In this document: one piece after another, positions 1-11,800 of the stretch
How the letters are laid out: each line of letters opens with the position of its first letter
Numbering within the stretch: the stretch's first letter is position 1
Assembly (NCBI GenBank): GCA_029204225.1
Contig: CM055103.1
Coordinates: forward strand, 4,086,500-4,150,499
DNA length: 64,000 nucleotides
Source: Diphasiastrum complanatum
Lineage: Eukaryota; Streptophyta; Lycopodiopsida; Lycopodiales; Lycopodiaceae
Reading direction: 5' to 3'
The notes under the pieces: generated by a model
The model's database searches: none
What the model saw: only the letters and a program-made list of their open reading frames with translations
Told to the model about the DNA's origin: nothing
Program-made: the position numbers and the translations under genes

Positions 1-65
1 GGCGACACCATAATAAAAAATAAAAAAAATTCTTGTGTTATATTCACAATTGTTTTTTTTTTTTG

Positions 66-116
66 GGTACCGCGGATCAGTATGGATCCGCGATACCACA
101 GTGGATCCGCGGTACC
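66..116. repeat. Short inverted KpnI/BamHI-like palindrome cluster
   Basis: The 13-mer ggtaccgcggatc at 66-78 is repeated as its exact reverse complement at 104-116. A one-mismatch reverse copy (ggatccgcgatacc) lies between them at 84-97. The block is GC-rich in an AT-rich setting and could fold into a hairpin. Its origin is unknown; it may be the edge of an element that lies outside the window. Confidence 0.6.
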
Positions 117-174
117 GAGATCGGTGAATCCCGGTACCACTGGGTCTATGGTGTATATATATGTGTGTGTGTGT

Positions 175-181
<7 letters not shown>

Positions 182-240
<59 letters not shown>

Positions 241-241
241 G

Positions 242-271
<30 letters not shown>
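182..271. repeat. TA microsatellite followed by TATG repeats
   Basis: An uninterrupted (TA)n run of about 46 bases is followed by about ten TATG/TGTA units. It directly abuts the point where the 5' LTR of copia element A becomes recognisable (about 275). The expanded simple repeat therefore marks, and may have caused, the loss of the first ~95 bases of that LTR. Confidence 0.9.
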
Positions 272-273
<2 letters not shown>

Positions 274-274
274 A

Positions 275-1042
275 CTATTCCCACGTGTGAAAGGATGTAC
301 TTTTCATGTTTGTATATATCCAAATTGATTTTGTATCATTCTAGTTAGTGTGAACATGAAATGACTAGTTTTTAGTCAAGTTGACTAGTCACCTACAAAT
401 TAGCTTTTCCTTGCATGTGCATGAGTAAATGCTCCCACATGGCAAGTGGATGTTCACACGTGTGTATAGAGTACTAGAAGATAAGATTTGACCATTTTCC
501 TTAGATCCTATTTTGTAGAGAATATTCCTATATTCTAGGAGACTAGCTTTTTGGATTTTAGTCATATTCTAGAAGGTCAACTATTGGATAAGGATCAAGG
601 ATGGATAAAATGGATAGATCTGAGTGATGTGGCACTCTTCACACGTGTGAAGGCCTACTGGACTGTACCAGACTCATGGATGTACTTGATCCATAAAAGG
701 ATCATCATTTTGCTAAGAAAATTGATGAGACTTTTGCACTCTACACTTTTGTGAGATTTCTAGTCATTTGTCTTGTGATTTTTATGCATGATTGCTATCT
801 AGTATCATTGTACTTGTTGTTTCAGGTGCAGGCCGTACAGTGGACAGTACTCCACACGTGTGAAGCCGCTCTCACTAGAAAAATGATGTGTTGATCCATT
901 GCTCTTGCTTAAATCCAAGTGTAGTGAATCTAGATCAAGATCTAATGTGTAGAACTTGATAGATTCATTGATTAGGCAACCAATAACTCTCTATGATTGT
1001 AAAGTACAATCATTATTGTCCTAAAAATTGTAAAATTTATCA
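275..1042 (+). repeat. 5' LTR of element A (5' end missing)
   Basis: Sequence from about 275 matches 5917-6255 almost base for base. The LTR ends in CA at 1041-1042, immediately before the primer site. The palindrome CACACGTGTG occurs at 455-464, 640-649 and 853-862. The last part (745-871) is repeated in inverted orientation just downstream of the primer site. The first ~95 bases, present in the 3' copy at 5822-5916, are replaced by the microsatellite. Confidence 0.9.
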
Positions 1043-1177
1043 TGGTATCAGAGCGGCTTCACACGTGTGGAGTACTGTCCACTGTACGGCCTGCACCTGA
1101 AACAACAAGTACAATGATACTAGATAGCAATCATGCATAAAAATCACAAGACAAATGACTAGAAATCTCACAAAAGT
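745..1177. repeat. Perfect 127-bp inverted repeat across the LTR/leader boundary
   Basis: Bases 745-871 and 1051-1177 are exact reverse complements as far as I can align them by eye. The arms are separated by 179 bases that hold the LTR end and most of the primer site. The right arm begins with the last four bases of the primer site (gagc). A transcript crossing this region would form a long hairpin. Such a repeat is not a normal part of a copia element. Confidence 0.93.
1043..1054 (+). other. Primer binding site of element A
   Basis: TGGTATCAGAGC follows the CA end of the LTR with no spacer. It is complementary to the 3' part of plant initiator Met-tRNA, the standard minus-strand primer of plant copia elements. 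Its last four bases also start the right arm of the 127-bp inverted repeat. Confidence 0.95.
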
Positions 1178-1862
1178 GAGAGAGTGATCATTGAATCATA
1201 AATCTTGTAAAGATCACTGGCAAAATTTGTTTTTTGGCCAATACTAGTGAGGGCGAGTTCTTCTAGAGTGATAGCTTGTAATCATTTGGATAAAAATGAC
1301 TTGGAGGCTGTGTATGTACTTTTCACACATGTGAAACCGTACAACAACTTTCAATTCAAGCTACTTTGTGTTCGTTGGTCCCAAAATCACAGTACTAGTT
1401 CATTTTTGGTGCTTTTTGAAGCATAGTATTGATCTAGATTCATTCTAACTAATGCCTATGACCAAATAGTGTTTTGGATCATTGAAGCATTTCTTTTTAG
1501 AGTCTAAGATCAGATCTTAAGAGGCTGATTTGTTCAGATCCTTAGTTGAAGTGAAATCTCACTCGATCGCACTATTTGCCCAAAGTTATGGCGTATTCGC
1601 AAGAGTCTCCAAGTGGGTTATCAGATTTTCATAATCTGACAAACCAAGTGCTGATTCATTTTTAATCAAGTGAACAGTGTAAAGCAATTTTTTTGTGAGA
1701 GTGAAAGCTAGAAATTTTTGGTCAGATCTTTGAGTATCATTCAAGCTTGTGTGCTAGTTTGATAGAGACAAGCCTATAGGCATTCTCGTAAGCTTTAGGC
1801 CTTTTCATAGATCTTTTAAAATTCAAAAATCTTTGTGATTTTTAAAAGAGCATTCATTCAAA

Positions 1863-2856
1863 ATGTCATCCATGGGTGGATATTTGATGGAATCAAGTGA
1901 GAGACTCACCTCCACAAATTATTCCATTTGGAAAGTGAGAATGGAATCACTCCTAGTGATCCATGATCTATATGACATAGTTCAAGGAGTAGAGAAAGAG
2001 CCTCAAACTCCCCAAGAACAAGCCAAATACAAGAAGAGAGCAAGATTAGCTCTACATTGCATAAAGTTAAATGTATGCAATGACCTCTTGAAAGAGGTGT
2101 CTTCTTGTACCTCATCCAAAGAGGCTTGGGATTCATTAAAGAGCATTTATGAATCCAACAATACTTCAAGAATCCTCATGCTAAGAAATCAAGTTTTCCA
2201 AAGCATGAAAGGAAGTGGAGAGAGTGGACAAGAGTATGTTCTTAGAATCAAATCTCTTAACAAGGAGCTAAGTGCAATAGGAGAGAAGATCCAAGATCAA
2301 GGTACAAATCATTTTGAATCGTCTAAGTGATGAGTTTACCAACTTAGTCCAATCATTTGCCATTCAAGACTCTCTTCCATCCATTGAAAAGTTGCACAAT
2401 GTTCTTGTGGCCGAGGAGAGTAGGCTTCTACACCTCAAGACAAGAATGGATAGCATGTCACTTACATCTAAAGGCAAGAAAAAACAAAATCCATTCAAGA
2501 AAAATCAAGGCAAGGAGGCCGAGATGAAGAATGAAGGATCTATCTCCAAAGGCAAAGTGAAGAACAAGGAAAAACTAAAGTGTTTCTTTTGTGGAAAGAA
2601 AGGACACTTTGCCTCAGAATGCTACTTGAAGAAGAATCAACAAGACAAAGGATATCAAGGGAACATTGCTCAAGAGGAAGAATATGAGGATGGATTCAAC
2701 ACATCCTTAATGGTTGCATCTACACCAACTTCAAGTCAAGACACATGGTGGATAGATAGTGGGGCTAGTTCCCACATGTCCTTTAACAAGCATTATTTTT
2801 CTACTCTTCTATCTTGTAATGACTCTAAGAAGTCAATATACACTGCTAGTGATTAA
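1863..2856 (+). pseudogene. Element A gag and protease, frameshifted with one stop
   Basis: The first block (1863-2330) starts MSSMGGYLMESSERL and carries the copia gag (UBN2-type) motif NYSIWKVRMESLL. Homology to gag then continues in a different frame from about 2303. A small deletion near 2296-2306 is the likely cause, because neighbouring elements keep an extra few residues there. The second block has a CCHC zinc knuckle at 2581-2622 (CFFCGKKGHFASEC) for RNA packaging, and an aspartic protease active site at about 2749-2775 (WWIDSGASSHM). A TAA at 2854-2856 sits where relatives have a Glu codon. After the stop the same frame runs on into pol. In a working element this would be a single polyprotein. 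Confidence 0.9.
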
Positions 2857-5811
2857 GCATGCAAGATAGATGGCATAGGATCTATACCTCTTTGTTTAGG
2901 CACATCTAAAAGGATAGATCTAGATAATGTTTTGTATGTTCCTACCATTTCAAGAAACTTTCTTAGTGTAGGACAATTAATAGACAATGGACTAGATGTA
3001 CATTTCAAGAATGGAGTTTGTTCCATCTTGAAAAATGAAAAGTGCATAGCTAGTGGCATTAAGCAAGGTAGACTTTTCAAGTTGGATGCTAATGTTGCAA
3101 GTGAAAGTGTGAACTTGGCTAGGGAGGAGCTAAATCAAGTGGAGCTTTGGCATAAGAGATTAGGCCATCCTAATCTTCAATCTATGGAGTCAATGGCAAG
3201 CAAAGAACTAGCTCTCGGCCTACCAAAAACTTTCAAGAAGTGTGGAAAAATGTGTGAGGCATGTGGCCTTGCAAAGTCACACAAATCTTTTTACAAGAAA
3301 TCTTCATCAAGATCTCTCTCTCCCTTGGATCTCATACATTCTGATGTACATAGTTTTTCACATGCAAGTAATGGAGGTGCCTTGATGTATGTAACTTTTA
3401 TAGATGATTGTACTAGATTCACATGGATTGAGTTACTATCAAAGAAAAGTCTTGTTTATGAAGCTTTCATTAAGTTCAAATCTCTAGTAGAGAAACAACT
3501 TAGTACTTCTATCAAAGCACTAAGATGTGATAATGGAGGAGAGTACACCTCCAATAAAATGAAAGACTTTTGTGAGATCAATGGTATTAAGTTACAATAC
3601 ACTTGTTCCTACACCCCTCAACAAAATGGGGTGGCCGAGAGGAAAAATAGGAGTCTATGTGAGTGTGCAAAGTCCTTGAGGCTTGATGCATCACTTCCCA
3701 TCTCATTTTGGGGAGAAGCCATAACATGTGCTAATTATTTGTGTAATAGACTTCCTAGTAGTGCTATAGATGGGATCTCACCTTATCAAGCCTTGTTTGA
3801 TAAGAAACCCAATGTAAAAGATTTTAAGATCTTTGGATGTACTTGTTATGTACACATTCCTTTGGAGACTAGAAGGAAAGAAGATGCTACCTCCTTCAAA
3901 GGAATCTTTGTTGGCTATGGAGAAAGTAGCAAGGGATATAGGATATATGATCCTACATCCAAGAAAGTAAAGGTAAGCAAGGATGTACTTTCTGATGAGT
4001 CACAATTTGCTAAGAGCTTGTCAAATGGATCTAACCCATTGTGCATTGAAGATCTTGACAAATCCGAGGAGGATCTTGACAAACCCGAGGAGGATCATGA
4101 CAAACCCGAGGATGGAGATTTGGATCCGAGTCAAAAAGGGCCAAGAAGATCATCAAGGAGCAAGGCCGAGCCCTCAAGGCTTACCTTTGTGGACAAGGGA
4201 AAGCAAAAGGAAGGCTCTACATCTTCTACCTCTTACTCTTTTTTAGCTACATTGATTGAAGAACCATCATCTTTTGAAGAAGCATGTAAATCTAAAGTTT
4301 GGAGAGATGCAATGCAAGTAGAGTATGATGCATTAGAAGAGAATCATACTTGGAATCTTGTAAGTCTTCCAAGAGGAAAGAAACCACTTGCATGTAAGTG
4401 GATTTATAGAATTAAGTACAATCAAGATGGATCTATTAGTAAATACAAAGCTAGGCTTGTTGCTAAGGGATTTCTTCAAATAAAAGGATTGGATTATAAA
4501 GAAACATTTGCACCTGTAGCTAAGCTTGTAACTATTAGATTAATCATTTGCATTGCTACTTTGTTCAAATGGGATCTCTACCAAATGGATGTGACAAATG
4601 CCTTCTTGAATGGCTTCTTAGAAGAGGAAATCTGCATGATGCAACCCGAGGGCTTCATCAAGGTTGCTGAGGAGCAAAAGGTGTGCTACTTAAGGAAGAG
4701 CCTATATGGCTTGAAGCAAGCACCTAGAGCTTGGTACTCTAGGTTGCATGATTTTCTCTATTTCCTTGGCTTTGTACTAAGTGCTTATGAACCTTCTTTA
4801 TATTTCAAATGTAATGAAGGAAAGATCATCATTTTGGTTCTTTATGTTGATGACATCATTATGACAAGAAATGATGATGATGGCATAGGCAAAGTAAAAG
4901 TTGACTTATCTAATGAGTTCAAGATGGTAGATCTAGGCTTCCTAAAGTTTATACTTGGGATAGAAGTGTCTAGAAGTAGCAATTGTACTTTCATAAGTCA
5001 ATCTAAGTATGCTACTTCCATTCTTGAAAGATTTGGTATGAAAGATTGTAAGGGGATTGACACCCCTATGGAGCATGTTGTGAAAGCAACTAATGAAGGT
5101 GATGAAGCATGCTTTGAGGACATCACTCTCTTTAGGAAGCTTATAGGCTCTCTAATCTATTTAACTATCACTAGACCTGACTTAAGTTTTTGTGTAAGCA
5201 AGTTGAGTCAAAGTATGCAAGCTCCTTTAGTTCATCATTGGAAAAGTGCCAAAAGAGTACTTAGATATGTTTCTAGTACTAGATTTTTTGGCATACTTTA
5301 TGAAGGATCTAACTTGCACTTGAGAGCCTACTCGGATTTAGATTTTGCAGGTGACAAGATGGATAGGAAGTCCATTAGTGCATTTGCAACATTTATTTGT
5401 GGAGGAGTGATATCTTGGCTTTCCAAAAAGCAAGATACAATCTCACTATCTTCTTGTGAAGCCGAGTACAAGGCATTGACTTCAACAACCAAAGAGCTCC
5501 TATGGCTAAGAAGACTCTTGATGGAACTACATGTGCTAGAGGCCGAGGAGATCTCTTACATATTTTGTGACAATCAAGCTTCTCAACAAATTGCTTCAAA
5601 TCCTATCTTCCATGCTAGAACAAAGCATATTGAGATAGCTCACCACTTTGTGAGGGAGAAGGTACAATGCAAGGAAGTGCAACTACATCATGTACCATCA
5701 TCCGAATGCATAGCTGATATTTTAACCAAACCATTGTCCAAAGATCCATTTTTTAAGTTAAGATATGCTCTTGGAATTGTAGATAGATGTACACTAGATT
5801 TGCCAAGTTAG
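2857..5811 (+). pseudogene. Element A integrase, reverse transcriptase and RNase H, long open frame
   Basis: The frame is open from 2857 to 5811; its first Met (2932) gives a 959-residue product. Domains from that Met: GAG-pre-integrase with HKRLGHPN at about 73-80, then the integrase core with Asp138, Asp200 and Glu236, which fits DD35E spacing. Reverse transcriptase has YQMDVTNAFLNG near 553 and the catalytic YVDD at about 638-641. RNase H has SSCEAEY near 842, and the C-terminal ADILTKPL follows. The active-site residues look intact, so the only visible damage is upstream: the gag frameshift and the TAA at 2854. A short acidic repeat (DLDKPEED type) lies between integrase and RT. Confidence 0.92.
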
Positions 5812-5821
5812 AAGTGAGGAG
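5811..5821 (+). other. Polypurine tract of element A
   Basis: The purine-rich gaagtgaggag overlaps the end of the pol stop codon and directly precedes the TGTTGAAAT start of the 3' LTR. This is the expected primer site for plus-strand DNA synthesis. Confidence 0.85.
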
Positions 5822-6255
5822 TGTTGAAATTTGTCACTTCTCACTTGACATTGGTTCATGTAAATATTGATCAAACATTAGAATATGTTGATGATATGAT
5901 TTCACACGTGTGAAGCCTATTCACACGTGTGAAAGGATGTACTTTTCATGTTTGTATATATCCAAATTGATTTTGTATCATTCTAGTTAGTGTGAACATG
6001 AAATGACTAGTTTTTAGTCAAGTTGACTAGTCACCTACAAATTAGCTTTTCCTTGCATGTGCATGAGTAAATGCCTCCACATGGCAAGTGGATGTTCACA
6101 CGTGTGTATAGAGTACTAGAAGATAAGAGTTGACCATTTTCCTTAGATCCTATTTGTAGGGAATATTCCTATATTCTAGGAGACTAGCTTTTTGGATTTT
6201 AGTCATATTCTAGAAGGTCAACTATTGGATAAGGATCAAGGATGGATAAAATGGA
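5822..6255 (+). repeat. 3' LTR of element A, cut at 6255
   Basis: Starts with TGTTGAAATTTGTC after the polypurine tract. It carries CACACGTGTG at 5903, 5922 and 6097. It matches the 5' LTR through gatggataaaatgga (6241-6255), then switches to integrase sequence of element C. About 430 bases that should follow, by comparison with the 5' copy, are missing. Confidence 0.93.
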
Positions 6256-6257
6256 AG

Positions 6258-6827
6258 TCTAAGGTGATCAACCTTAGGCTTTTTCAAACATAAGATTTCA
6301 TATGGTGACTTTCCTCCAAGAGCTATATGTGGAACCTATTACAAAGATAATTTGCACAATTAATGGCTTCTCCCCAAAAAGTTTTGGGCATAGATGCCTC
6401 AATTTTCATAGATTTTGCACATTCACATAGAGATCTATTCTTTCTCTCGGATACTCCATTTTGAGATGGAGAATAGGCACAAGAGAACTCTCTTTTGATG
6501 CCTTCAAGCTCACAAAAATCATGAAATTTATTGGAGATATATTCACCACCTCCATCACATATAAGAGCTTTAATCTTGAATGAGAATTGCTTCTCTACAT
6601 AAGCTTTGAATATAGGGAAATGATACAACACCATAGATTTAGAAGCAAGAAGATATATCCAAGTAAATCTTGTGAAATCATCAATGAAAGTAACAAAACA
6701 AGTAGCTCCTCCCTTGCTTATAGTTGATGAGAAATGCACATCCAATTGGATCAACTCCAAAAGATGCTTGCTTTTGATAGAAGATCTTGTAAATGGCTTT
6801 TTGTGAGATTTAGCAATAGCACAAGTC
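6258..6827 (-). pseudogene. Element C integrase (truncated)
   Basis: Minus-strand frame with the copia integrase core. The first Asp is in LIQLDVHFSS, the second in ICDGGGEY, and the Glu in SERKNRSLCECAK. The FVTFIDDFTRFTW motif typical of this domain lies between. Upstream, the Cys/His part (PCETCAIAKSHKKPF) continues in the same frame, but a one-base shift near 6830 separates it from the protease frame. Weak similarity to the integrase C-terminal region runs to about 6258, where the sequence joins element A's LTR. Confidence 0.85.
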
Positions 6828-8081
6828 TCACAAGGCTTGATCTCCTTGGAAAATGACTTTTGCCTCTTTGATCATAGAGAGCATGGATTTGTAGTTGGGA
6901 TGTCCCAACCTCCTATGACATAATTCCTCCATAGAGAGCTTGTTCACAAGAGCAACATTACAAGCATTCACATATTCATTTGGATCTAGTTTATAGATGC
7001 CTCTAAATCTAGATCCTAATGCAAGTATCTCATCATTCTTCTTGATAGTGCAAGTATCAACATTGAAATTCACATCAAGGCCATTATCAAGAAATTGGCC
7101 AACACCAATGAGATTCTTAGTAAGCTTAAGCACATAAAGAATTTTTGAAAGAGAAAGAACTTTAGAAGATGCAAGATTTAAGAGAATGTTCCCTATGCCT
7201 TCAATAGGACATTCAAAATCATTTGCAGTGTATATTGATTTCTTGGCTCCATCATAAGGTGCAATAGAAGAGAAAGAGTCCTTGGAGCTACACATATGTG
7301 AAGAAGCTCCACTACCAATATACCATAAGCCATCCTTCTTTAAAGGAGAGGATGAGAAACTAGAGACCATAAAAGATCCCTCTCCATCACTTGCAATAGT
7401 GTCTTCCTTCTCATTGGTGATGTTGAGTTGATTCTTCTTCTTGAAGCAATTGGTGGCATAATGGCCTTTCTTGCCACAAAAAAAGCACTTGATCTTCTTC
7501 TTCTTGAGCTTGGATATAGAAGAACCTGAGTAATCATCCTCCTCCTCATCTTTGTCTTTGGCTTTAGCTTTGTCCTTGCTTGAGGATTGTTGATAGTGGT
7601 TCTTGCTCCTCCCTTTGTGCTTGTCCTTGACAAATAAAGCTTTTCCATCATTATGATTGAGAGAAAGCTTGTCCATCCTCAAGAGTTTGTACTCTTGTCT
7701 TGATGCTTCAGAAATAAGCACACTTTGGAGAGCCTCCAAGATTGGTAAATCCTTCTTAATGGCATAGGATTGGACAAGATTATCAATTCACTTTTCAAGC
7801 CATTGAGAATGACTTAGACTAGCTCATTTTGATTGATAGAATCACCAATGCAAGCAAGCTCTTTATGAATATCCTTTACTCTCAAAACATAACTGGATGC
7901 ACTCTCATCACTCTTTTGGCTACTTTGAAAGATTTGATTTCTAAGAGTGAGGACCCTAGAGGTGTTCTTAGTCTCGTAGATAGTCTTGAGACAATCCCAA
8001 GCTTCTTTGGCTGTTGTGCAACTACTATCTCCCTCAATATCTCATTAGAGACATTCATCTTAATGTAGTGGAGAGCCATCC
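6828..8081 (-). pseudogene. Element C gag (C-terminal part) and protease
   Basis: On the minus strand from 8081, gag continues (MALHYIKMNVSNEILRE), then breaks between about 7880 and 7740. The next open stretch, 7739-6828, encodes the gag end and a CCHC knuckle (CFFCGKKGHYATNC). A protease-like segment, WYIGSGASSHM, has Gly in place of the catalytic Asp. The GAG-pre-integrase motif CHRRLGHPN follows. The frame is lost again at about 6828 before integrase. The missing catalytic Asp and several frame breaks show this copy is dead. Confidence 0.85.
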
Positions 8082-8872
8082 TGACAAAATTTCTAGAATT
8101 CACACATGTGGGGAAGATCCACAAGTATGATAGATCTAATTAAGCTATATGATTAGCACAATAACTTAATTCTAGATTGATTAGCAAGATCTAGTACAAA
8201 AGTTATGGCTTAACCACAATCTAGCATACTAATCAGCAGAAAATGATAGCAATGTATCATTAATGAGAAAAAGTACAAGAAAATAGTGTATTGGCATTAG
8301 CCTCAACACGAGTTAGAGAAAGAAAGCTAGAGAGATAACAAGCAATATTTGTTTAGATCCAAAATGACATGAGATAGCTACAAAGCTTTGGTTCTTCATC
8401 ATTGATTGTGTGGAGAGCTACACATATTTATGGAGATTGAGGTAGCTCGAGGTAGAACCATATCTATCCATTCCAAAATGACATCTAAAGTGACATCTAG
8501 AGTCTATGTGACATTTGTCACTTGTCATGCATGAAATTCTACCAACTTTTTACAAGTGTACTAGTTCTAACTAGAAATGTCCAAATCATCATGCATGTGT
8601 CCATTTCACTTTGTGCATGCCTTGCATGTCACTATGGATCACTTACAATTAATGCATGTGAATTGCCATGAGTTTTTACTAGCATATTTTTGCTAATTCT
8701 AAGTCTACAATCTATATGCAAGTTGTAATCATCAAACTAGATATGTCAAATTCATATAGCTCGAGTTCTATCTAGGCCAAATTTGGCATTTGCATTTATG
8801 AACAACATACTTGCATGGTACAATGTTTGTAGCAAGCCTAAAGTCAAGATGGATTATTTTTCCATTTCAACA
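8082..8872 (-). repeat. 3' LTR of element B
   Basis: 791 bases; on the minus strand it begins TGTTGAAATGG and ends TTTTGTCA. It matches 18151-19315 throughout apart from the 378-base insertion there. The outer flank is the catcc duplication at 8077-8081. Confidence 0.93.
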
Positions 8873-8882
8873 CTCCTCCTAA
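8873..8882 (-). other. Polypurine tract of element B
   Basis: On the minus strand TTAGGAGGAG directly precedes the TGTTGAAATGG LTR start. This is the standard position and composition of a copia polypurine tract. Confidence 0.85.
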
Positions 8883-8889
8883 AAACAAT

Positions 8890-11800
8890 CTATATTGACT
8901 TAAACATGGATCTTGGTATTATTCCAAGATTGGCTCTATGCTTGATGAAGGAACTTTTGCTCAAAGGTTTGGTGAGCATATCATCAATACAAGATGATGT
9001 GTCGATGTGTTCCAAGTAGATTTCCCCTCTAATGAGCTTCTCTCTCACGAAGTGATGTGCAACTTCGATATGTTTGCTCCTTGCATGGAATATTGGGTTG
9101 TTGGCAAGGGCTTGGACTGAAATGTTGTCACACATGATCATAGGTAGATCTTCTTCCATGATTATTTTTAGCTCCACTAGCAACCTCTTGATCCAAAGCA
9201 CTTCCTTTGTTGTTGTAGTGAGTGCCTTATACTCAGCTTCACAAGATGAGAGTGATACAGTATCTTGCTTTTTGGAAAGACAATATATCAAGTTTCCTCC
9301 AAGATATATGACATAAGCACTTGTAGATTCTTGATCTGCTCTATCACTTGCAAAATCCGAGTCAGAATAACCAATAATAGAAAGATCTTCACTTTTATAC
9401 AATAAACCAAAATCAAAAGTTGAAGATATATATTTAAGCACTCTCTTGGCCATTTTCTAATGATAAATAGTAGGATTTTGCATATCCTGGCTCAACTTAT
9501 GAACACTAAAGCTTATGTCAGGTCTAGTTATTGTGAGCCAAATTAAGGAGCCTATAAGACTCCTAAAAAGTATGATGTCCTCGAAGGATCTTTCATCACC
9601 TAGGGTCTTTTACATTTTGCTCCATAGGAGTTTCTATACTGTTACAATCTAACATATTGAAATTTTTTAACATTGAAAGAGCATACTTGGATTGACATAC
9701 AAAAGTTTTATCTTTAAGAAAGTCAATCTCTAATCCTAGTATGTAGTGAATTTTTCCAAGATCTTGCATCTTGAACTCTTTTCCAAGTGCAATCTTGGCT
9801 TCCTCAACTAACTTGATACAACTTCCTATTAGAATGATATCATCAACATAAATAAGAGGGATGACAATACAAGGAAGGATGACATACAAGGAAGGATCAT
9901 AGTTACTAAGATTAAATCCTAGTGACTCAAGAAAGGTGTTAGTCGAGAATACCATGACCTTGGAGCTTGCTTTAGTCCGTATAGAGTTTTGAAGAGCAAG
10001 CAAACTTTGTCTTTTTCATGGATGAACCCAATAAGCTAATCCATATAAATCTCTTCTTCTAGATATCCATTTAAAAATACATTAGAGACATCTAGTTGAA
10101 GAACTTGCCAATTGAAAAAACAAGCAATAGAAATTATGATTCTAATTGATATCATCTTTGTAACTGGAGCAAAAGTCTCCTCATAATCAAGTCCATAAAC
10201 TTGAGCAAAACCCTTAGCACAAAGTCTAGCCTTGTACTTGTTGATTGTGCCATCTTGATTATACTTGACTTGAAAAACCCACTTGCAACCAATGGTGTGC
10301 TTGTTGGATGGAAGATCCACAAGCTCCCATGTCTTGTTGGCCATCAAAGCATCATATTCCTCCTTCATGGCAAGGCACCATTCCTTCGAATTGAGTGCAT
10401 CATATACATCCTTTTGCTCCTCATGTGAAATAAAATAAGCACAATTAGTGGAGCTGATTTCCAATTTCTTGCCTCTATCTTCATAAGTAAGCCTCCTAGG
10501 CTTGGATCTTTCTCTTTGAGATCTCCTTGGTGAAAAGATTCGAGCTGACTTCTCCTCAATTGCCGGCCCCATCTCTCCATGATAGTCTTCAAGGGTGATG
10601 ATTGGAGTATCTTTGTGAGAATCTTTGAACTCGGCCTCCTCAAGAATGTAGTTTTGATCCTCATGGAATATAACATCCCTACTCTCAATTGTAGTTGAGG
10701 TAGAGGGAACATAAATTCTGTAAGCTTTCTTGTTGGATGCATATCCAACCATGATCCCTTTAATAGAATTAGGATCATCTCTTTTCCTTGTTTCCAAGGG
10801 CACATTAACGAAGCAAGCACAACCAAAAACTCTAAGGTGATCTACCTTAGGTTTCTTCTTAAAGAAGACTTCAAGAGGTGATTTTCCAGCAAGTGCATTG
10901 TGAGGTAATCTATTGCACAAATAGTTTGCACAATTTGTAGCTTCACCCCAATATTCAATAGACAAAGAAGCTTCAACTGGGATTGCTTTAGCACATTCAC
11001 ATAAAGATCTATTTTTCCTCTCAGCAACTCCATTTTGAGATGGAGAATAAGCACAAGAAAACTCTCTCTTTATTCTTTCACCTTCACAATATTCATGAAA
11101 CTTGTTGGAGATGTATTCACCTCCTCCATCACATCTTAAAGCTTTAGCTTTGAAAGAAAACTGTTTCTTAACATAAGCTTTGAAGATTAGAAAGTGATCA
11201 AATACCATAGCTTTTGAAGAAAGTAGATACAACCAAGTATATCTAGTAAAGTCATCAATAAAGGTGACAAAACATGTTGCACCACCAATACTTTTAGAAG
11301 AGGAAAAATGAGCATCCAAGTGTATAAGCTCCAAAGGATGAGTAGTCTTGATAAAAGACTTCTGATATGGCTTTCTGTGTGATTTGCAATAGCGCAAGCC
11401 TCACAAGGCTTGAAATATTTGGAAAGAGATTTTGGAAGACCAATAGCCTTCACTTTCTTGACCATAGAAGACGTAGATTTAAAGTTAGGATGCCCCAACC
11501 TTCTATGCCACAACTCCTCCTTAGATAACAAAGCAACTTCACAAAGGTTTGCATTCTCATAAGAATTCAACTTAAAAATTCCACCACATCTAGATCCATC
11601 AGCTAGGATCTCATCATTTTTCTTGATAAAGCAAGTATTGGAGTTGAACTTTACATCACAACCATTATCAAGCAACTTTCCCACACTAATCAAGTTCTTT
11701 GTGAGTTTTGGAATAAAAAGAACAATAGAAAGTGCAAGAACTTTTGAAGAATAGTTCTAATGGAATATTGCCAGTTCCTTCTATAGAGCATTCATGATCA

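Larger units (their letters stand above)
275..6255 (+). mobile_element. Ty1/copia retrotransposon A, nearly complete, both LTRs cut
   Basis: Order on the plus strand: partial 5' LTR, Met-tRNA primer site, gag, protease, integrase, reverse transcriptase, RNase H, polypurine tract, partial 3' LTR. This Gag-Pro-Int-RT-RH order defines Ty1/copia. The overlapping LTR parts (about 283-615 and 5925-6255) differ by about four substitutions and one indel, so insertion was fairly recent. The 5' LTR lacks its first ~95 bases. The 3' LTR stops abruptly at about 6255, where integrase sequence of a different, minus-strand element begins. No target-site duplication can be tested because both outer ends are lost. 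One frameshift and one stop disable the polyprotein. The lineage within copia was not assigned. Confidence 0.93.

Noticed and set aside
33-348. Two overlapping Tyr/Ile/Val-rich open frames
   Set aside because: They are translations of the TA and TATG microsatellite.
10365-10826. 153-codon minus-strand frame overlapping element B integrase/RT
   Set aside because: Frame shadow of the pol sequence in 10036-11397.
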